Of a DNA stretch of 64,000 nt, positions 30,047-41,281 are shown piece after piece; the stretch's first letter is position 1, and the number at the start of each line of letters is the position of its first letter. The stretch spans positions 92,496,631 to 92,560,630 of the forward strand of contig NC_090744.1 of assembly GCF_036898095.1 (NCBI RefSeq), written 5' to 3'. The stretch comes from Palaemon carinicauda (lineage: Eukaryota > Arthropoda > Malacostraca > Decapoda > Palaemonidae). Position numbers and translations under genes: made by a program. The notes beneath the pieces are model-generated. The model searched no databases. It worked only from the letters and a program-made list of their open reading frames with translations, and was not told the DNA's origin.

Positions 30047-30809
30047 CATACCAGAGCATTAATGTATCTGTGGATTTTCCATCAGTGCCTAAACCTTATA
30101 TCAACCTTTTCAATGGTCATACTGACCTTATGAGACTTGTGACAATACCGTTATATGTCATCATCACTAATCATAAACAAGGTTAGTGCTTCCTGCCTCC
30201 TACAGGGAAGAGTCATCTAGACAGTTGAAAAGGGATTTCGAGGTTAACATAAATAGTATGACCAAACTTAAGTACCCACTGAATATACAAATAGTCTCAA
30301 GTTGTATATTTGGTCAAAAAGACATCAGTGTCTCTTATGTCTAACCTTAGATGCATACAAAAATGTGAAGGATGCATTCTAAGCAAATAAAAAGTCTGGC
30401 ATGTATAGATACAATTGTCTGGCGAAGATGGACGCACTACATTCAAATAGACATTTATTTTTAATAAATGACTACAAGAGATAGTTAGCAAAATGAATGT
30501 AGTCTGACAATGGGATTATACCTGAAACAAGTACAGGAATCGTATTCTTTCTTGAAGGAATGAAGTCAAGAAATGCCACTCTAGATTGAAGAGAAGGTAA
30601 AAGATAACCGCTCTTCATAAAACCTGTACTAGTTACCATTAACTGCCCTATGTACTTCGTACACCGGCACTAGAGCTATCTGTATAATTTCACACCTGGG
30701 ATTTTAGAACAGAGCTAGTGCTACCATGGTAACACATAAATAAAAGAAGGCATACTTAAAAAGGATGACTTCCTCTCCCCTTAATTGACAGTCTCAGTCA
30801 ATTATCTGT
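30047..30809 (-). other. Element A 3' non-coding segment between recombinase stop and ICR
   Basis: About 760 bp of AT-rich sequence with no convincing frame. Similar segments follow the recombinase in elements B and C. It shares phrases such as ATACCGTTATA with them, so it is ordinary element sequence. Confidence 0.6.
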
Positions 30810-31856
30810 TCATCGTAGAATAAACAGCAGAGTAAATAAGTTACCTGACGTCACCACATATTGCTTCAGATCATGGACTAGCAAAGCATAGTGTTTGTAG
30901 AACATCCTGGATGATTTCCATCCAGTGTATGAACGAAGACGCTCAAAGTCCATGTACTGAAAGAAGTTCAGTGATGAAGCAATCTTTCTCGGATCATGAC
31001 CTGCGGGAGTACTGTCCGGATCCGCTCTACGAATAAAGTAGGTGAGCTTCGCCCTTAGTTGATTTAAAGATAAATTTGATCCCGAAGTTTCTCCTCTAAA
31101 GAGCTGACCTCCCCTGAAGTCTGAAGTTCTACGAAGATAGACCTTTAGACACTCTACAGGACATAGAGAGACATCTTCCTTCAGAGGACAGATTCTCCAG
31201 GGACCCCACCTCTTAGTGGGTAGCTCGCATTTAGCGAGAAATGATGGATCAGGGAAGAGATTGAGTTCTCCTAAATCTGTGAACTGAATGTGGCCCTCAT
31301 CTCTCGATAGAGCCACTATTTCACTAACTCTAGCCCCAGAGGCTATTGCAAACAGGAAAATAATCTTTTGGGTTAGATCCTTAAGAGAACAATCTTCATT
31401 GTTCACCGATGAGGCATAATGTAAGACCTTGTCCAAAGACCAAGAGATGGGCTTTGGTGGTGCTACAGGCCTAAGTCTAGCACATGCTTTCGGAATCTTG
31501 TTAAAGATTTCATTTGCCAGATCCACTTGGAAGGCATATAGGAGAGGTCTAGTCAAGGCCGATTTGCACGTATTTATCGTATTGGCCGCCAACCCCTGGC
31601 TATGAAGGCGGACAAAGAAGGACAGACAGAAGTTCATAGAAATTTCTTTCGGTCCTTTTGATTTAACAAACTCCACCCACTTCTTCCAGGAAGACTCATA
31701 TTGTCTTTTAGTAGACTTAGCCTTGTATTCTTCTAAGAATTCTATATTGCCTTCTGAGATCCTAAACCTTTTTCTAACCGCTAAAGCAATAAATTTATGA
31801 AATGAAGGGTTTGGGTTCTCTGTGATAAACTGAAGGCAGTTAATTTCTGAACCTTC
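30810..31856 (-). CDS. Tyrosine recombinase of DIRS-type element A
   Basis: The open frame from just after a TAA at 31857-31859 runs 348 codons to its stop. N-terminal core-binding part: FLEEYKAKSTKRQYESSWKKW. Catalytic part: GARVSEIVAL (first Arg), HDPRKIASSLNF (His and second Arg), then GWKSSRMFYKHYA with the Tyr nucleophile. All expected catalytic residues are present and uninterrupted, although the element is otherwise decayed. No clear ATG; in intact relatives the frame continues upstream over the RT region. It would act on the circular cDNA. Confidence 0.85.
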   Translation of the reverse strand, partial: EGSEINCLQFITENPNPSFHKFIALAVRKRFRISEGNIEFLEEYKAKSTKRQYESSWKKWVEFVKSKGPKEISMNFCLSFFVRLHSQGLAANTINTCKSALTRPLLYAFQVDLANEIFNKIPKACARLRPVAPPKPISWSLDKVLHYASSVNNEDCSLKDLTQKIIFLFAIASGARVSEIVALSRDEGHIQFTDLGELNLFPDPSFLAKCELPTKRWGPWRICPLKEDVSLCPVECLKVYLRRTSDFRGGQLFRGETSGSNLSLNQLRAKLTYFIRRADPDSTPAGHDPRKIASSLNFFQYMDFERLRSYTGWKSSRMFYKHYALLVHDLKQYVVTSGNLFTLLFILR

Positions 31857-33371
31857 TTAAATATACCTAGAATCGGAGCTAGGACCGGCCTCATCTAGTC
31901 TATCTGACCCATTAGAGGATCCTCGTATGGGGCTATTTAGCGAGGTAGTTTCTTGAAGACGCTCGTGATGAAGAGGTCGAACTGCAGTTCCGGGACTTGT
32001 TCCCATTTGGGAGGGAATATGTCTGCGTCCATGGACCATTCCAACTCTATCGCCTTGGACCGTGATAGAGTATCCACCATCACATCGTGGATCAAATGTA
32101 AATGAACTGCTGTTAGGTGCCTTCCCTTTAGGAAAATGATGGGTAACATCACTAAGACTGTACGAGACGTTCGATTGTGACGTCTTATTATCGCTTCGGT
32201 GTACCAGCTCAGACGTAGGGAGTCTGATCTGTGTGGAGGGTGCTTCCCCGCCCACGAAAGGACCAGCAGAGTCCTGGGACTTTCATGTTTTAACTTTTGT
32301 TAAAGAAGCGATTAAAGAGGGACCGATCTCAGTCTTTTTTTACCTCTTCAAGCGTTTGATGCGTGTTTTCTCCAGGCTCTTAACGCATCTTTCCGATGTG
32401 CACTTTGCACTAGGTCTGTCACTATTGCGAACTGGGGAAAGTTTAGCACTTTTCCTTGTTGGCATTTTGGGAATCTGATCGATTAGCTGAATCTCCTGAC
32501 AGACCTCGCGAGTTCCTTTTAACTTCCCGAGGGAAAAAGGAGCTGATGTGACTGAGGGCTTCGATGGTTTTTTAGCCATCGAAACCCTAGAGCTGGAGAA
32601 AGTCGAGACTTCTAGAAGCATATCTTGCATCTGTGAAGTCCCAGGAACCGGGTCATCACTATGAAGATACTTAGGACTGTGAGTCTGATACGTATCTATT
32701 CTAGGATGAATGTTACTCTCCGTGACATGAATCCTAGGCAGGAGGAAGGGGGGTGGTTGACTGGAAGGTTCCAGAGGACACCTTTCAGGTCTGACAAGAC
32801 AACGAACACCCTTAGTTGGAACAAGGTCCATATGTTCAGAAGGATTAACATTCAGAACTTGCAGTTTATTATGAAATTGTTGAGTAGCGACAGGTTCAGA
32901 ATGACTCAGAGACTTCTTGAGTCCTTCTTGTGAACACAAAATAACCTTCCCTGGGACTCGATGAGCTGTAGCTTTCTTACTACCTGTATGCTCTATAGCT
33001 CTCAGGTATACTCCTCCAGGAGGGTTTTGAACTGTAGGAGGAGGTAAGGAGATAATAGTAGGGATATTTCTGTTCCCCATCAATGGCTCATCTTGAATAG
33101 GCTCTGGACTGAAGGATCGAAGGTCCTGCGATCCTGAGGGAATGTTCCTCCTAGCCAAAGCATCTTTATGCTTCGAACTGCCAGTAAGTTTAGACTTTTG
33201 ACCATCTGCCTGTAGCATCTTGGTCACTAGAATAATGGGCTGTTGTTGAGCAGCCCGGATGTTTCCAGTATTTTCGATCTTCTTTTTAGGTTGGGGACCC
33301 ACAACCACAGAAGATTTTCTCTTTGAGGGAATGCCCCATTTTTGGGGAAGACTTGTTTTCCATGGCGGCAT
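31857..33371 (-). pseudogene. RT-RNase H remnant of element A, RT active site lost
   Basis: The RT frame is fragmentary. The C-terminal part survives at 31937-32152 (VPELQFDLF after a DTLSR RNase H end). Compared by eye with element B, the segment between GAGCTGGAGAAAG (32590) and TGAATCCTAGG (32719) is about 125 bp shorter and lacks the YLDD coding. The RNase H core upstream of 32255 is also missing. In contrast, the frame of the recombinase stays open over 32340-33371 (343 codons) and 31857-32255. Confidence 0.7.
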
Positions 33372-34771
33372 TCTTAATTACTTCCTTAATGACCTCTTGT
33401 GGGAAGAGGTCTTTACACCAAATGTTGGAAGATATTAGCTTCCTTGTTTCGTGTTTCACCGTTGCAGCAGCAAACACAAACTCTCTACATGCTCTCCTAG
33501 CCTTCACAAAGGCGTAAAGGTCCTTTACCAAGGTAGCCATATGCATTTTGGCTAAGACCATGAGCATGTCTGGGGTGTTCTCGTAAGTTGAACACAACTC
33601 TATGTAGTTTTGTAGAGAAAGGGATGTCGTCAGTCTCTCCTTTGACTCGTGTTCATTAAACAAGAGCAAATCGGACAATTTAGGGAGACATACATTAAAT
33701 TGTCCGCTTGCGACATCCTTGTCTAATTTTCCTACTGAAAATGTCAAATGGACTTCCTTCCAATCCTTTTCCTGTCCGGAAAAAGCTGGTGACAAAGGCT
33801 TGCACTCATCGAGTGTGGGACATGACTCACCCGCCTCTACAGCTTTGGTAACGGAAGTAAATGCCTTCCCCATAAAGGGGAAGGAGAGTGAAGCAGGAGC
33901 AAAATAGGAAGGGTGTAGGTTATTCAGTGAGAAAACCATCGTCTCTGAATAACCCGCCTTCTTCAGATTATTTGAAAGGATAGTCTGTGCCTTATCATGA
34001 TCAAGAATCGTGACCTCCTTTTGTTCCGTTCTTTTCCTTGTCTTTGGTTCGAACTCAGTCAAACCCAACAATTAGGGAAAACCTCAGAGCTTGGCCAAAA
34101 TTGGATTTTGTCCAAGGGAACAGTACCTATTTTCTCTGAAATGAAGAGATTGCCATTTGAAATCGACATCTGCTCCGCAAACCTCCAGGGATTGGTTAAG
34201 GAGCATGAAAGAAGGTCTTGATTCATGGGTCGTTTAACTGACCCGTGGGAAGCAACAAGAGGAGCTTTACGAGGTTCTATCTTGTGTTTTACTTCCCGCT
34301 TTTTGCTTTGTTTACTAAAGCTCTCTATCTGATTCTTCAGTTGGATACATAATTGTACCATATTATCCAATAGAGGGGTAAAAGACGAAGATGTTGACAT
34401 CGATGGCTCTTTAGCCGGCAGAGGCGGAGGAAAGTCCGATACAACATATTTCTCTTCTACCTTAGGGCACTTCTTGCCATCGATCCCAAAGGTTTTCTCG
34501 CCATCAGGGAACGTAGTTGACTCCTGAGGCACTACTATTTCCTCACTTAGCTCTGGAAATAATAGCTTACGCATCCTATCATTAGGTAGGAAAGGTCCCG
34601 GAGAGATCTTTTGGAAGCCTCTCACCCAGTTACGTAATTTATACTGTGCTATATCCTTAGTCTCTGTAGACTTGGGATTATCAAAACCTTCAGACATCAA
34701 TGTCCAACATATATTGCAACCCTGTGGGTTCCAATAATGTAGGGATCCGGAAATAATATTGCAGGGGGCAT
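33286..34771 (-). pseudogene. Gag of element A, main part, frameshifted
   Basis: Two overlapping frames (34059-34700 and 33286-34071) together match the Gag of element B: NPWRFAEQMSISNGN, ILDHDKAQTILSNNLKKAGY, WKEVHLTFSVGKLDKD and ARRACREFVFAAATVKHE. The frameshift is near 34065. The N-terminal Cys/His region is cut by the CR1/L2-like insertion at 34773; HAPC is the first block on this side and HYWNPQGC follows. Confidence 0.8.
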
Positions 34772-34772
34772 G

Positions 34773-34793
34773 TATTATTATTATTATTATTAC
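34773..34793. repeat. TAA-repeat tail of the CR1/L2-like element
   Basis: About seven TTA units on the + strand. Short microsatellite tails instead of poly-A are usual for CR1/L2-type elements. It marks the 3' end of the insertion. Confidence 0.85.
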
Positions 34794-35001
34794 TATCCAA
34801 GCTACAACCCTAGTTGGAAAAGCAAGATGCTATAAGCCCAGGGGCTCCAACAGGGAAAAATAGCCCAGTGAGGAAAGTAAATAAGGAAATAAATAAATGA
34901 AGAGAACAAATTAACAATAAATCATTCTAAAATAAGTAACAACGTCAAAACAGACATGTCATATATAAAACAAATATGTCATAAATAAACTATAAAAAGA
35001 C

Positions 35002-36450
35002 TCATGTCTGCCTGGTCAACAAAAAAGCATTTGCTCCAACTTTGAACTTTTGAAGTTCTACTGATTCAACCACTCGATTAGGAAGATCATTCCACAACTT
35101 GGTAACAGCTGGAATAAAACTTCTAGAGTACTGCGTAGTATTGAGCCTCGTGATGGAGAAGGCCTGGCTATTAGAATTAACTGCCTGCCTAGTATTACGA
35201 ACAGGATAGAATTGTCCAGGGAGATCTGAATGTAAAGGATGGTCAGAGTTATGAAAAATCTTATGCAACATGCATAATGAACTAATTGAACAACGGTGCC
35301 AGAGATTAATATCTAGATCAGGAATAAGAAATTTAATAGACCGTAAGTTTCTGTCCAACAAATTAAGATGAGAATCAGCAGCTGAACACCAGACAGGAGA
35401 ACAATACTCAAAACAAGGTAGAATGAAAGAATTAAAACACTTCTTCAGAATAGATTGATCACCGAAAATCTTGAAAGACTTTCTCAATAAGCCTATTTTT
35501 TGTGCAATTGAAGAAGACACAGACCTTATATGTTTCTCAAAAGTAAATTTACTGTCGAGAATCACACCTAAAATTTTGAAAGAGTCATACATATTTAAAG
35601 AAACATTATCAATACTGAGATCCGGATGTTGAGGAGCCACCATCCTTGACCTACTTACAATCATACTTTGAGTTTTGTTAGGATTCAACTTAATACCCCA
35701 TAATTTGCACCATGCACTAATTCTAGCTAAATCTCTATTAAGGGATTCACCAACCCTAGATCTACATTCAGGGGATGAAATTGATGCAAAGAGAGTAGCA
35801 TCATCTGCATATGCAACAAGCTTGTTTTCTAGGCCAAACCACATGTCATGTGTATAAAGTATGAAAAGTAATGGGCCAAGAACACTACCCTGTGGAACAC
35901 CGGATATCACATTCCTATAATCACTATGGTGCCCATCAACAACAACTCTTTGAGATCTATTACTTAAAAAATCAATAATAATGCTAAGAAACGACCCACC
36001 CACTCCCAACTGTTTCAGTTTGAAAACAAGGGCCTCATGATTAACACGGTCAAAGGCAGCACTAAAATCAAGGCCAATCATACGAACTTCCCGACCACAA
36101 TCAAGGGATTTCTGTACAGCATTGGAGATTGTGAGAAGGGCATCACATGCTCCAAGGCCTTTACGAAAACCAAATTGCAAACTAGGGAGTAGATGATTAC
36201 CTTCAGCAAACCTATTAAGACGTTTTGCCAGAAGACGTTCAAAAACTTTAGATAATATGGGAGTTATGGAAATTGGGCGGTAATCAGTGGGATTTGAGCT
36301 ACCACAAACATATTTACATAGAGGAGTAACATTACCAATTCTCCAATTAGTGCTTAAAGCTCCTCTTCTTGCTAACTTGCGCAAAATAACAGATAACTTT
36401 GGAGCTAAGAAATCTGCTGTCTTTATAAAAAAACAAAGGAAAAATACCAT
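35002..36450 (-). CDS. Reverse transcriptase domain of CR1/L2-like element
   Basis: 482 open codons. RT motifs in order: TDYRPISITPILSKVFE, LQFGFRKGLGACDAL, IGLDFSAAFDRVNHEAL (first catalytic Asp), SGVPQGSVLGPLLFILYTHD, VAYADDATLFAS (YADD active site), NPNKTQSMIVSRSR, and a C-terminal part with FEYCSPVWCSAADSHL and TKLWNDLPNRVVES. It would copy element RNA at the nicked target. All catalytic motifs are intact; the frame is separated from the endonuclease by a frameshift near 36430. Confidence 0.9.
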   Translation of the reverse strand: MVFFLCFFIKTADFLAPKLSVILRKLARRGALSTNWRIGNVTPLCKYVCGSSNPTDYRPISITPILSKVFERLLAKRLNRFAEGNHLLPSLQFGFRKGLGACDALLTISNAVQKSLDCGREVRMIGLDFSAAFDRVNHEALVFKLKQLGVGGSFLSIIIDFLSNRSQRVVVDGHHSDYRNVISGVPQGSVLGPLLFILYTHDMWFGLENKLVAYADDATLFASISSPECRSRVGESLNRDLARISAWCKLWGIKLNPNKTQSMIVSRSRMVAPQHPDLSIDNVSLNMYDSFKILGVILDSKFTFEKHIRSVSSSIAQKIGLLRKSFKIFGDQSILKKCFNSFILPCFEYCSPVWCSAADSHLNLLDRNLRSIKFLIPDLDINLWHRCSISSLCMLHKIFHNSDHPLHSDLPGQFYPVRNTRQAVNSNSQAFSITRLNTTQYSRSFIPAVTKLWNDLPNRVVESVELQKFKVGANAFLLTRQT

Positions 36451-37949
36451 TTGGGTCTACACCTCCATAAGCATCAAGGTCCACCAACAGAGCTTTAATC
36501 TCACGAGATCGAAAAGCTAAACTAGTTAGTTTAGCCTCAGGAAAACAGGAATGAGGAAGTTCAAGTTTTTCATTACTCTGTTTACTGTCAAAAACATCAG
36601 CCAAAAGGGTTGCCTTTTCCTTTGGACAGTGAGTGACTGAGCCATCTGGTTTAAGTAAAGGAGGAACTGTTGCATCTACACCAAAGAGTGCAGATTTAAG
36701 GGTAGACCACCATTTATGTTCCTGAGTTGTACCAGAAAGTGTTTCTTTTATGGTTAAATTGTACTCCTTTTCAGTTGAGGCATAAACTCTCTGAGCAAAA
36801 ACTCGAAGCTGAGTATAGTTGTTCCAGGTCAAATCTGATCTGTTACCTTTCCAAAGATGATAGGCCTCCTGTTTCTCCAAATAAGCACGTCTACAATCAT
36901 CACTGAACCACGGTTTGTCCTTCACTCGGTACCTTAGCACACGAGAAGGGATACGCCTATCAATTATGTTGACTAGATTCTCATTCAAAGGGACAACAGG
37001 ATCTACACTATTATATAATTGTGACCAATTCAAGCACAGAAGAACATGTAAAATCCCATTCCAGTCTGCTTGGGATTTCATATAAATTTTACAAGAATAT
37101 GATATATCAGGGACAGGCTGCTCAGTCTTCACTAATAATGAAATCAAGGCATGATCAGATGTCCCGACTGGAGAACCGACCTTACTAGTTATAACGCCAG
37201 GGGAGTCAGTGTATACGAGGTCCAAGCAATTACCAGACCTGTGAGTAGCTTCATTTATGATTTGCTCACAGCCTGATTCAGAGGCAAAGTCTAAAGCTCT
37301 TAAGCCATGGCGATCGGTAGGAGAGATAGAACTTAACCACTCCCTATGGTGAGCATTAAAATCACCAACAAAGACAAAAGAAGCCTTTCTATCATCTTCT
37401 TGTATCTTAGCCATAATGGTAAGAAGACAATCGAAGATAGAATCATCTATGTCTGGATTCCGGTAGATCGAACACATAAAAGTTGTTATGCCTGCCACAA
37501 ACTTTTATTACCTGAATCTCATGACATCCACATTGATAGCAGGACTTATGAGAAGCAGGGTACTCGGTCCTAATATACACCGCCATTCCCCTGGCCCTAG
37601 GGATGGCATCACGTTTCAACATTATTGGCTTCTTAAAACCAGTTATAAGGAGCTCAGATGAGTGCCTCATATTAGAAACCAAAGTTTCTGAGCACAAAAG
37701 AATATCATACTGTCTGGACGCAACTGTAAGGTCTTGGATATTTGCATGAAGACCACGAATATTGCAATACAGAAGACGACATTGACGAAATCTAGGACGT
37801 ACTGGTCCCGGATTTCGCTCAATGTCTCCAGACAGCATAAGAATTAATATAAATAAAAAAGAGACATCATACTTAAAAACTAGATTAACAAGAATTATAA
37901 CAAAAACAATACGTACAGAATTATAAACTAAGTGATTGATGATACCCAT
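36430..37949 (-). pseudogene. Endonuclease part of CR1/L2-like ORF2 with N-terminal 2A-like motif, one frameshift
   Basis: 37443-37949 encodes a hydrophobic N-terminus, DIERNPGP (37803-37826), then LLYCNIRGLHANIQDL, DILLCSETLV and RARGMAVYIR. A one-base shift near 37467 moves the frame to 36347-37498: SIYRNPDIDD, FVFVGDFNAHHREWL, RHGLRALDFA, GNCLDLVYTD and GTSDHALISLLV. These are the APE-endonuclease motifs (GDFN, SDH). The linker with KDKPWFSDDCRRAYL follows. Its role is nicking of target DNA. Confidence 0.85.
37803..37850 (-). other. 2A-like ribosome-skipping motif (LSGDIERNPGP)
   Basis: Residues 35-49 of the frame read LILMLSGDIERNPGP. The DxExNPGP consensus (here DIERNPGP at 37803-37826) with hydrophobic Leu-rich residues and a Gly before Asp is the 2A signature. 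Such motifs are known at the start of ORF2 in several APE-type non-LTR clades. Activity here is inferred. Confidence 0.8.
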
Positions 37950-38048
37950 AGACTATAGTAAAAAGTCGGAAAAACTGGTCAACATGGAGGAGCCGATACA
38001 CCATGCAAGGCTAAATACCCTCCAGGATAGCCACTTCAACTGAAGGAA

Positions 38049-38126
38049 CCTGCAAGTATTATGACCGTAAAAGTCCTTACCCTTGGCTCTGCAGTGGACT
38101 GCCGTACAAGGTATCTGGTGTTCCTT
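38049..38126 (-). pseudogene. Gag N-terminus of element A (detached exon)
   Basis: Codes KEHQIPCTAVHCRAKGKDFY and GHNTCR, collinear with the Cys/His-rich start of the element B Gag, with one Cys changed to Tyr. Directly upstream lies TTTCTTTACAG (CAG at 38127-38129), a splice-acceptor-like site also present in B and C. No ATG is found nearby in this frame. Confidence 0.7.
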
Positions 38127-38129
38127 CTG

Positions 38130-40713
38130 TAAAGAAAGAAAAACCAAATGAGTATATAATGGATTATTACTTTAATAATCATCATGTAAATGTCATCTAA
38201 AACAGAATAGCTTAGGATAGAAGCTACAAAGGGATAGTAGGAGATACATACCTGTATACCTCCACGAGCAAATGCTGCTACCTCCCCTCAGTATTAACTT
38301 ACATGGAGCTTTCTCTGTGAGAAAATCCAAGTAGAAGGGTTATTTACCCTTAGGGGTAGAAAAGTATCAATTAACTATCCCAAAATTGTTAATACTGTGG
38401 GGTCAGGATGACTGATTTCAAATCAGACTATTGAAGAAATTATTCCTTCAATATATAAGCGGTATCAGCAGAAAACTCACTGGAGGATACCCAAGGTAAG
38501 TTAGGAAATACTACTGTAACATGGTACTGTAGTTTCTAAATTGCAAAAGTGTAAATTGCAACATATCGACTACTGTACCTATGTAATGCAGTCTTATTAT
38601 TATGCTGCCTACAAGGCAGCATATGACAGTAGGGTCCATCTAGCACTAGATGGAACAGAAAAATAAAGACATAAATGAACATCCTACTCGGGTCATTTGC
38701 TGTAGTCTTCCTACTAAATTAAATCATAGAGTTTCCTGATCAGGGAGACTCAAAGAAAAAAGGCGCTGTACACTTTACGGGATAAGAGTGTATTACTCTT
38801 GCCTGAAATATTTAATATTGCAGGATAATCCTAAACTGATTTCTAATCAGGATATTGAAGAAATCATATTCATTCAATATAGGATTAGGCTCAGCAATTG
38901 CCCGAATTGGATATCCAAAATATAATGGAAAAAACCACTAGTATAAGAAATATAGTAGTTTTCTATCTACAGTATATTCTATACTGAGATATACTGGCTA
39001 TCTGTATAACCTATACAGCAGTATATCCGGCATGTTGCCGGTCTGGCTAGGATATGTCTGCATACCTTGCAGACCTAGCGAGACAGAGAGAGAGACAGTA
39101 TGGAAAAAAGGACTATCCTTTACTGTAACTATATACAGTAATTAAGGAAGAAAAGTCTAATAGACTACCTTTTTACCAAAAGGTGGTTCTAATTGAAGGG
39201 GAGAATGTAACATTCAGGCTTCTATATAGCTACAGTACTGTTGCCAGTAACCCGCCGACAGTACTGGTACAGTCGGCGCACCGCGTTGCCGGCCCTGCCG
39301 GCAGCATACAGGCAACAGAACCTACAGCTACAGTCCAAGGGAGGACTGAGAACCTCGGGGACAGAAGGGACTAACCACTCACAGCCATCATGGGCGCCAC
39401 TGCCGTCCAGGCCAGCAACTGGTGACAGTCCATGATTGTCGGCAGCCATCTTGGTTGCCGGCCAGGCCAGCAAAAGTCTATCATGCCGACAACGTCGGCA
39501 ACCGCCGGCAATGTCGGCAGCTGCCGACAGTCCATGACTGTCGGCAGCCATCTTGGTTGCCGGCCAGGCCGGCAAAAAGGCTATCATGCTGACAACTGCC
39601 GGCAACGTCGGCAGCCGCCGACAACGTCGGTAGCCGCCGGCAATGTCGTCAGCTGCCGACAGTCCATGACTGTCGGCAGCCATCTTGGTTGTTGGCCAGG
39701 CCGGCAATGCTGGCCAAGCCGGCAGGCGGCAGTATGCCCTACCGTCAGCCAGGATGAGAGAGGTAGTCTGGCTGCATCCAGCACTCTACCGTTAAGGAAA
39801 GGATGCAGGATGTCAGCCTAAAAGGCAATGGATAAACCATTAAAAAGGGGTGAGGGGAAGGGGAAAAGGGTCCTGTAACAATTGTGAAAGGAACTGTCAA
39901 ACTTGACAGTCCTAGCACCTATAAAAGGAATTCTGTTTCTGTATGGTATCGACAGAATCCGGGTGCTAGGAGAGACACAGTTCTCCAACCCAGAGACTGC
40001 CGACACAGTCAAGGGGAGGGGGCGACACTGCGCCTCCTCCCACAAAGGGAAACAGGATTCCAGTGCCATGTTATCTTAGGCTAAAAGGGAATTACTTTCA
40101 GCCCAAGGAACTGTGGCACAGGACAAGTCTTTAGTCGCAAGGAGAAAATGGTATACTACCATAACCAAAGCGACTATGGAGGACTAACCTCCATTGTCGG
40201 TAACCTTGTCGGCAGGGGAGTAAAGGTATCCTACAACCAACTCACCCTGTCGGAAGGTCAACGACATAAGACTAAATACTCTGAGATTCTGACCAAATCC
40301 CAAAACCTGCTGGTATATCCACAACCAAAGGTTAACGGGATAGGCAGAAACCAAACCCCAGGTCAGCCATGTCTGAATAATATTCAGCCACGGCTATAAG
40401 GGTTGTAGTCTGGAACTACACTCAGAGGGAAAGGGATTACCTTTAAGTCTCCGAAGAGACGTGAGAAGTTTCATAACATTACAGGAGGTATTAGTCTCTA
40501 ATGGAATGAAAACAACACACAAAGGTAATCGGGGAATGTCGAACGTATAGACAGTGTCTAGGTTAGGCTAACTAAGCTAGACGAGTTCTCGGTTACCTAA
40601 ATCACCGAAACTCTAACTATACGATCGACAGAGGAAAAATGAAATAATTATGCATATAATCACATCTTCACAAGAACATGCCTAAATAGCTAATTAATTA
40701 TGAGAATTAAATA
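38130..40713 (-). other. Element A 5' leader, first part
   Basis: 2.6 kb between the gag acceptor-like site and the inserted element B. No coding. AT-rich at 38130-39180, then GC-rich with CCGGC repeats (listed separately), then moderately AT-rich. A proper promoter was not identified. Confidence 0.6.
39231..39760. repeat. CCGGC-rich tandem repeat cluster in element A leader
   Basis: Three tandem-like units of roughly 100-135 bp start at about 39431, 39531 and 39667, each beginning CATGA(T/C)TGTCGGCAGCCATC and continuing with TTGGTTG and GGCCAGGCC. The block is dense in GCCGGC and TGCCGACA palindromes. The long open frames across it are due to its composition. Confidence 0.8.
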
Positions 40714-41092
40714 AACGGATTTTGAGCGAAGCGAAAAATCTATTTTTGGGTAAGATAGCCATGTCGTCCTGATGGAAGTTCCTTAAAGGCAGCTTCCTAG
40801 GGTATATTACAACTACAGCGATATTCCCAGAGAATTTACCTTCAGGTACCCAGAATTCTAACTCCTGGAGCGAGTATCCCTAAAAAAGACCTTAGGGATA
40901 TCGTAAATATCAGTGGACGTATTCTTGACACGCCTCATAGCAATCTATACCCCGAATAGAGTTAACACTTCGTAGGGGTAAAATGGCAAGAAAACGAAAA
41001 CGATAAGAAAGGGGGGAGCCGTTCATAAGGCATCCCTCCTCACCGCTTCGAAAGCGTGCCCTGCGCCGCTCACGGCGCCATCTGTATTCCTT
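40714..41092. repeat. Element B left (3') terminal inverted repeat
   Basis: Complementary from 40758 to the right end, down to GCCATCTGTATTCCT near 41092. The outer 45 bp have no partner at the right end but are mirrored in the ICR, with the copy-specific GGGTAAGATA. Confidence 0.92.
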
Positions 41093-41185
41093 GTAGCGAT
41101 ACACGAGGTGCTACAGATACTGTATGTAGGGAGGGGTCCTACTATCCTTTTCACTCATATTTATTTTGAAAAGGAGCAGGGCGGG

Positions 41186-41281
41186 TCCATCAGGACGACA
41201 TGGCTATCTTACCCAAAAATAGATTTTTCGCTTCGCTCAAAATCCGTTTTTTGGGCTCAAGCCATGTCGTCCTGATGGAAG
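41186..41281. repeat. Element B internal complementary region (ICR)
   Basis: TCCATCAGGACGACATGGC..TCTTACCC..GCTTCGCTCAAAATCCG mirrors the left terminus, and TTTTTGGGCTCAAGCCATGT..GATGGAAG mirrors the right terminus. The two halves abut, as expected for pairing with a circular end-to-end junction. Confidence 0.92.

Larger units (their letters stand above)
34773..38048 (-). mobile_element. CR1/L2-like non-LTR retrotransposon, nearly full coding region
   Basis: From the right: short hydrophobic leader with a 2A-like motif, APE-type endonuclease, RT, C-terminal domain, 3' UTR, and a TAA-repeat tail (34773-34792 on the + strand as TTA repeats). It interrupts the gag of element A: TCR lies at 38049-38057 and HAPC from 34771 on the other side. 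Two frameshifts (near 37467 and 36430) break the ORF. The right border is placed from the gag frame. No clear target duplication was seen. Confidence 0.85.

Noticed and set aside
32340..33371. 343-codon frame considered as an independent gene
   Set aside because: It aligns with the recombinase-linked frame that overlaps RT in element B, so it is part of element A; its open state is reported as a finding instead.
34773..38048. Target-site duplication flanking the CR1/L2-like insertion
   Set aside because: I compared the bases beside the TAA tail with those beside the 5' border and saw no convincing direct repeat; the 5' border is not exact enough to decide.
39222..39821. Open frames of up to 161 codons on both strands with repeated text
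   Set aside because: They follow the tandem CCGGC repeats in the element A leader; both strands are open because of composition.
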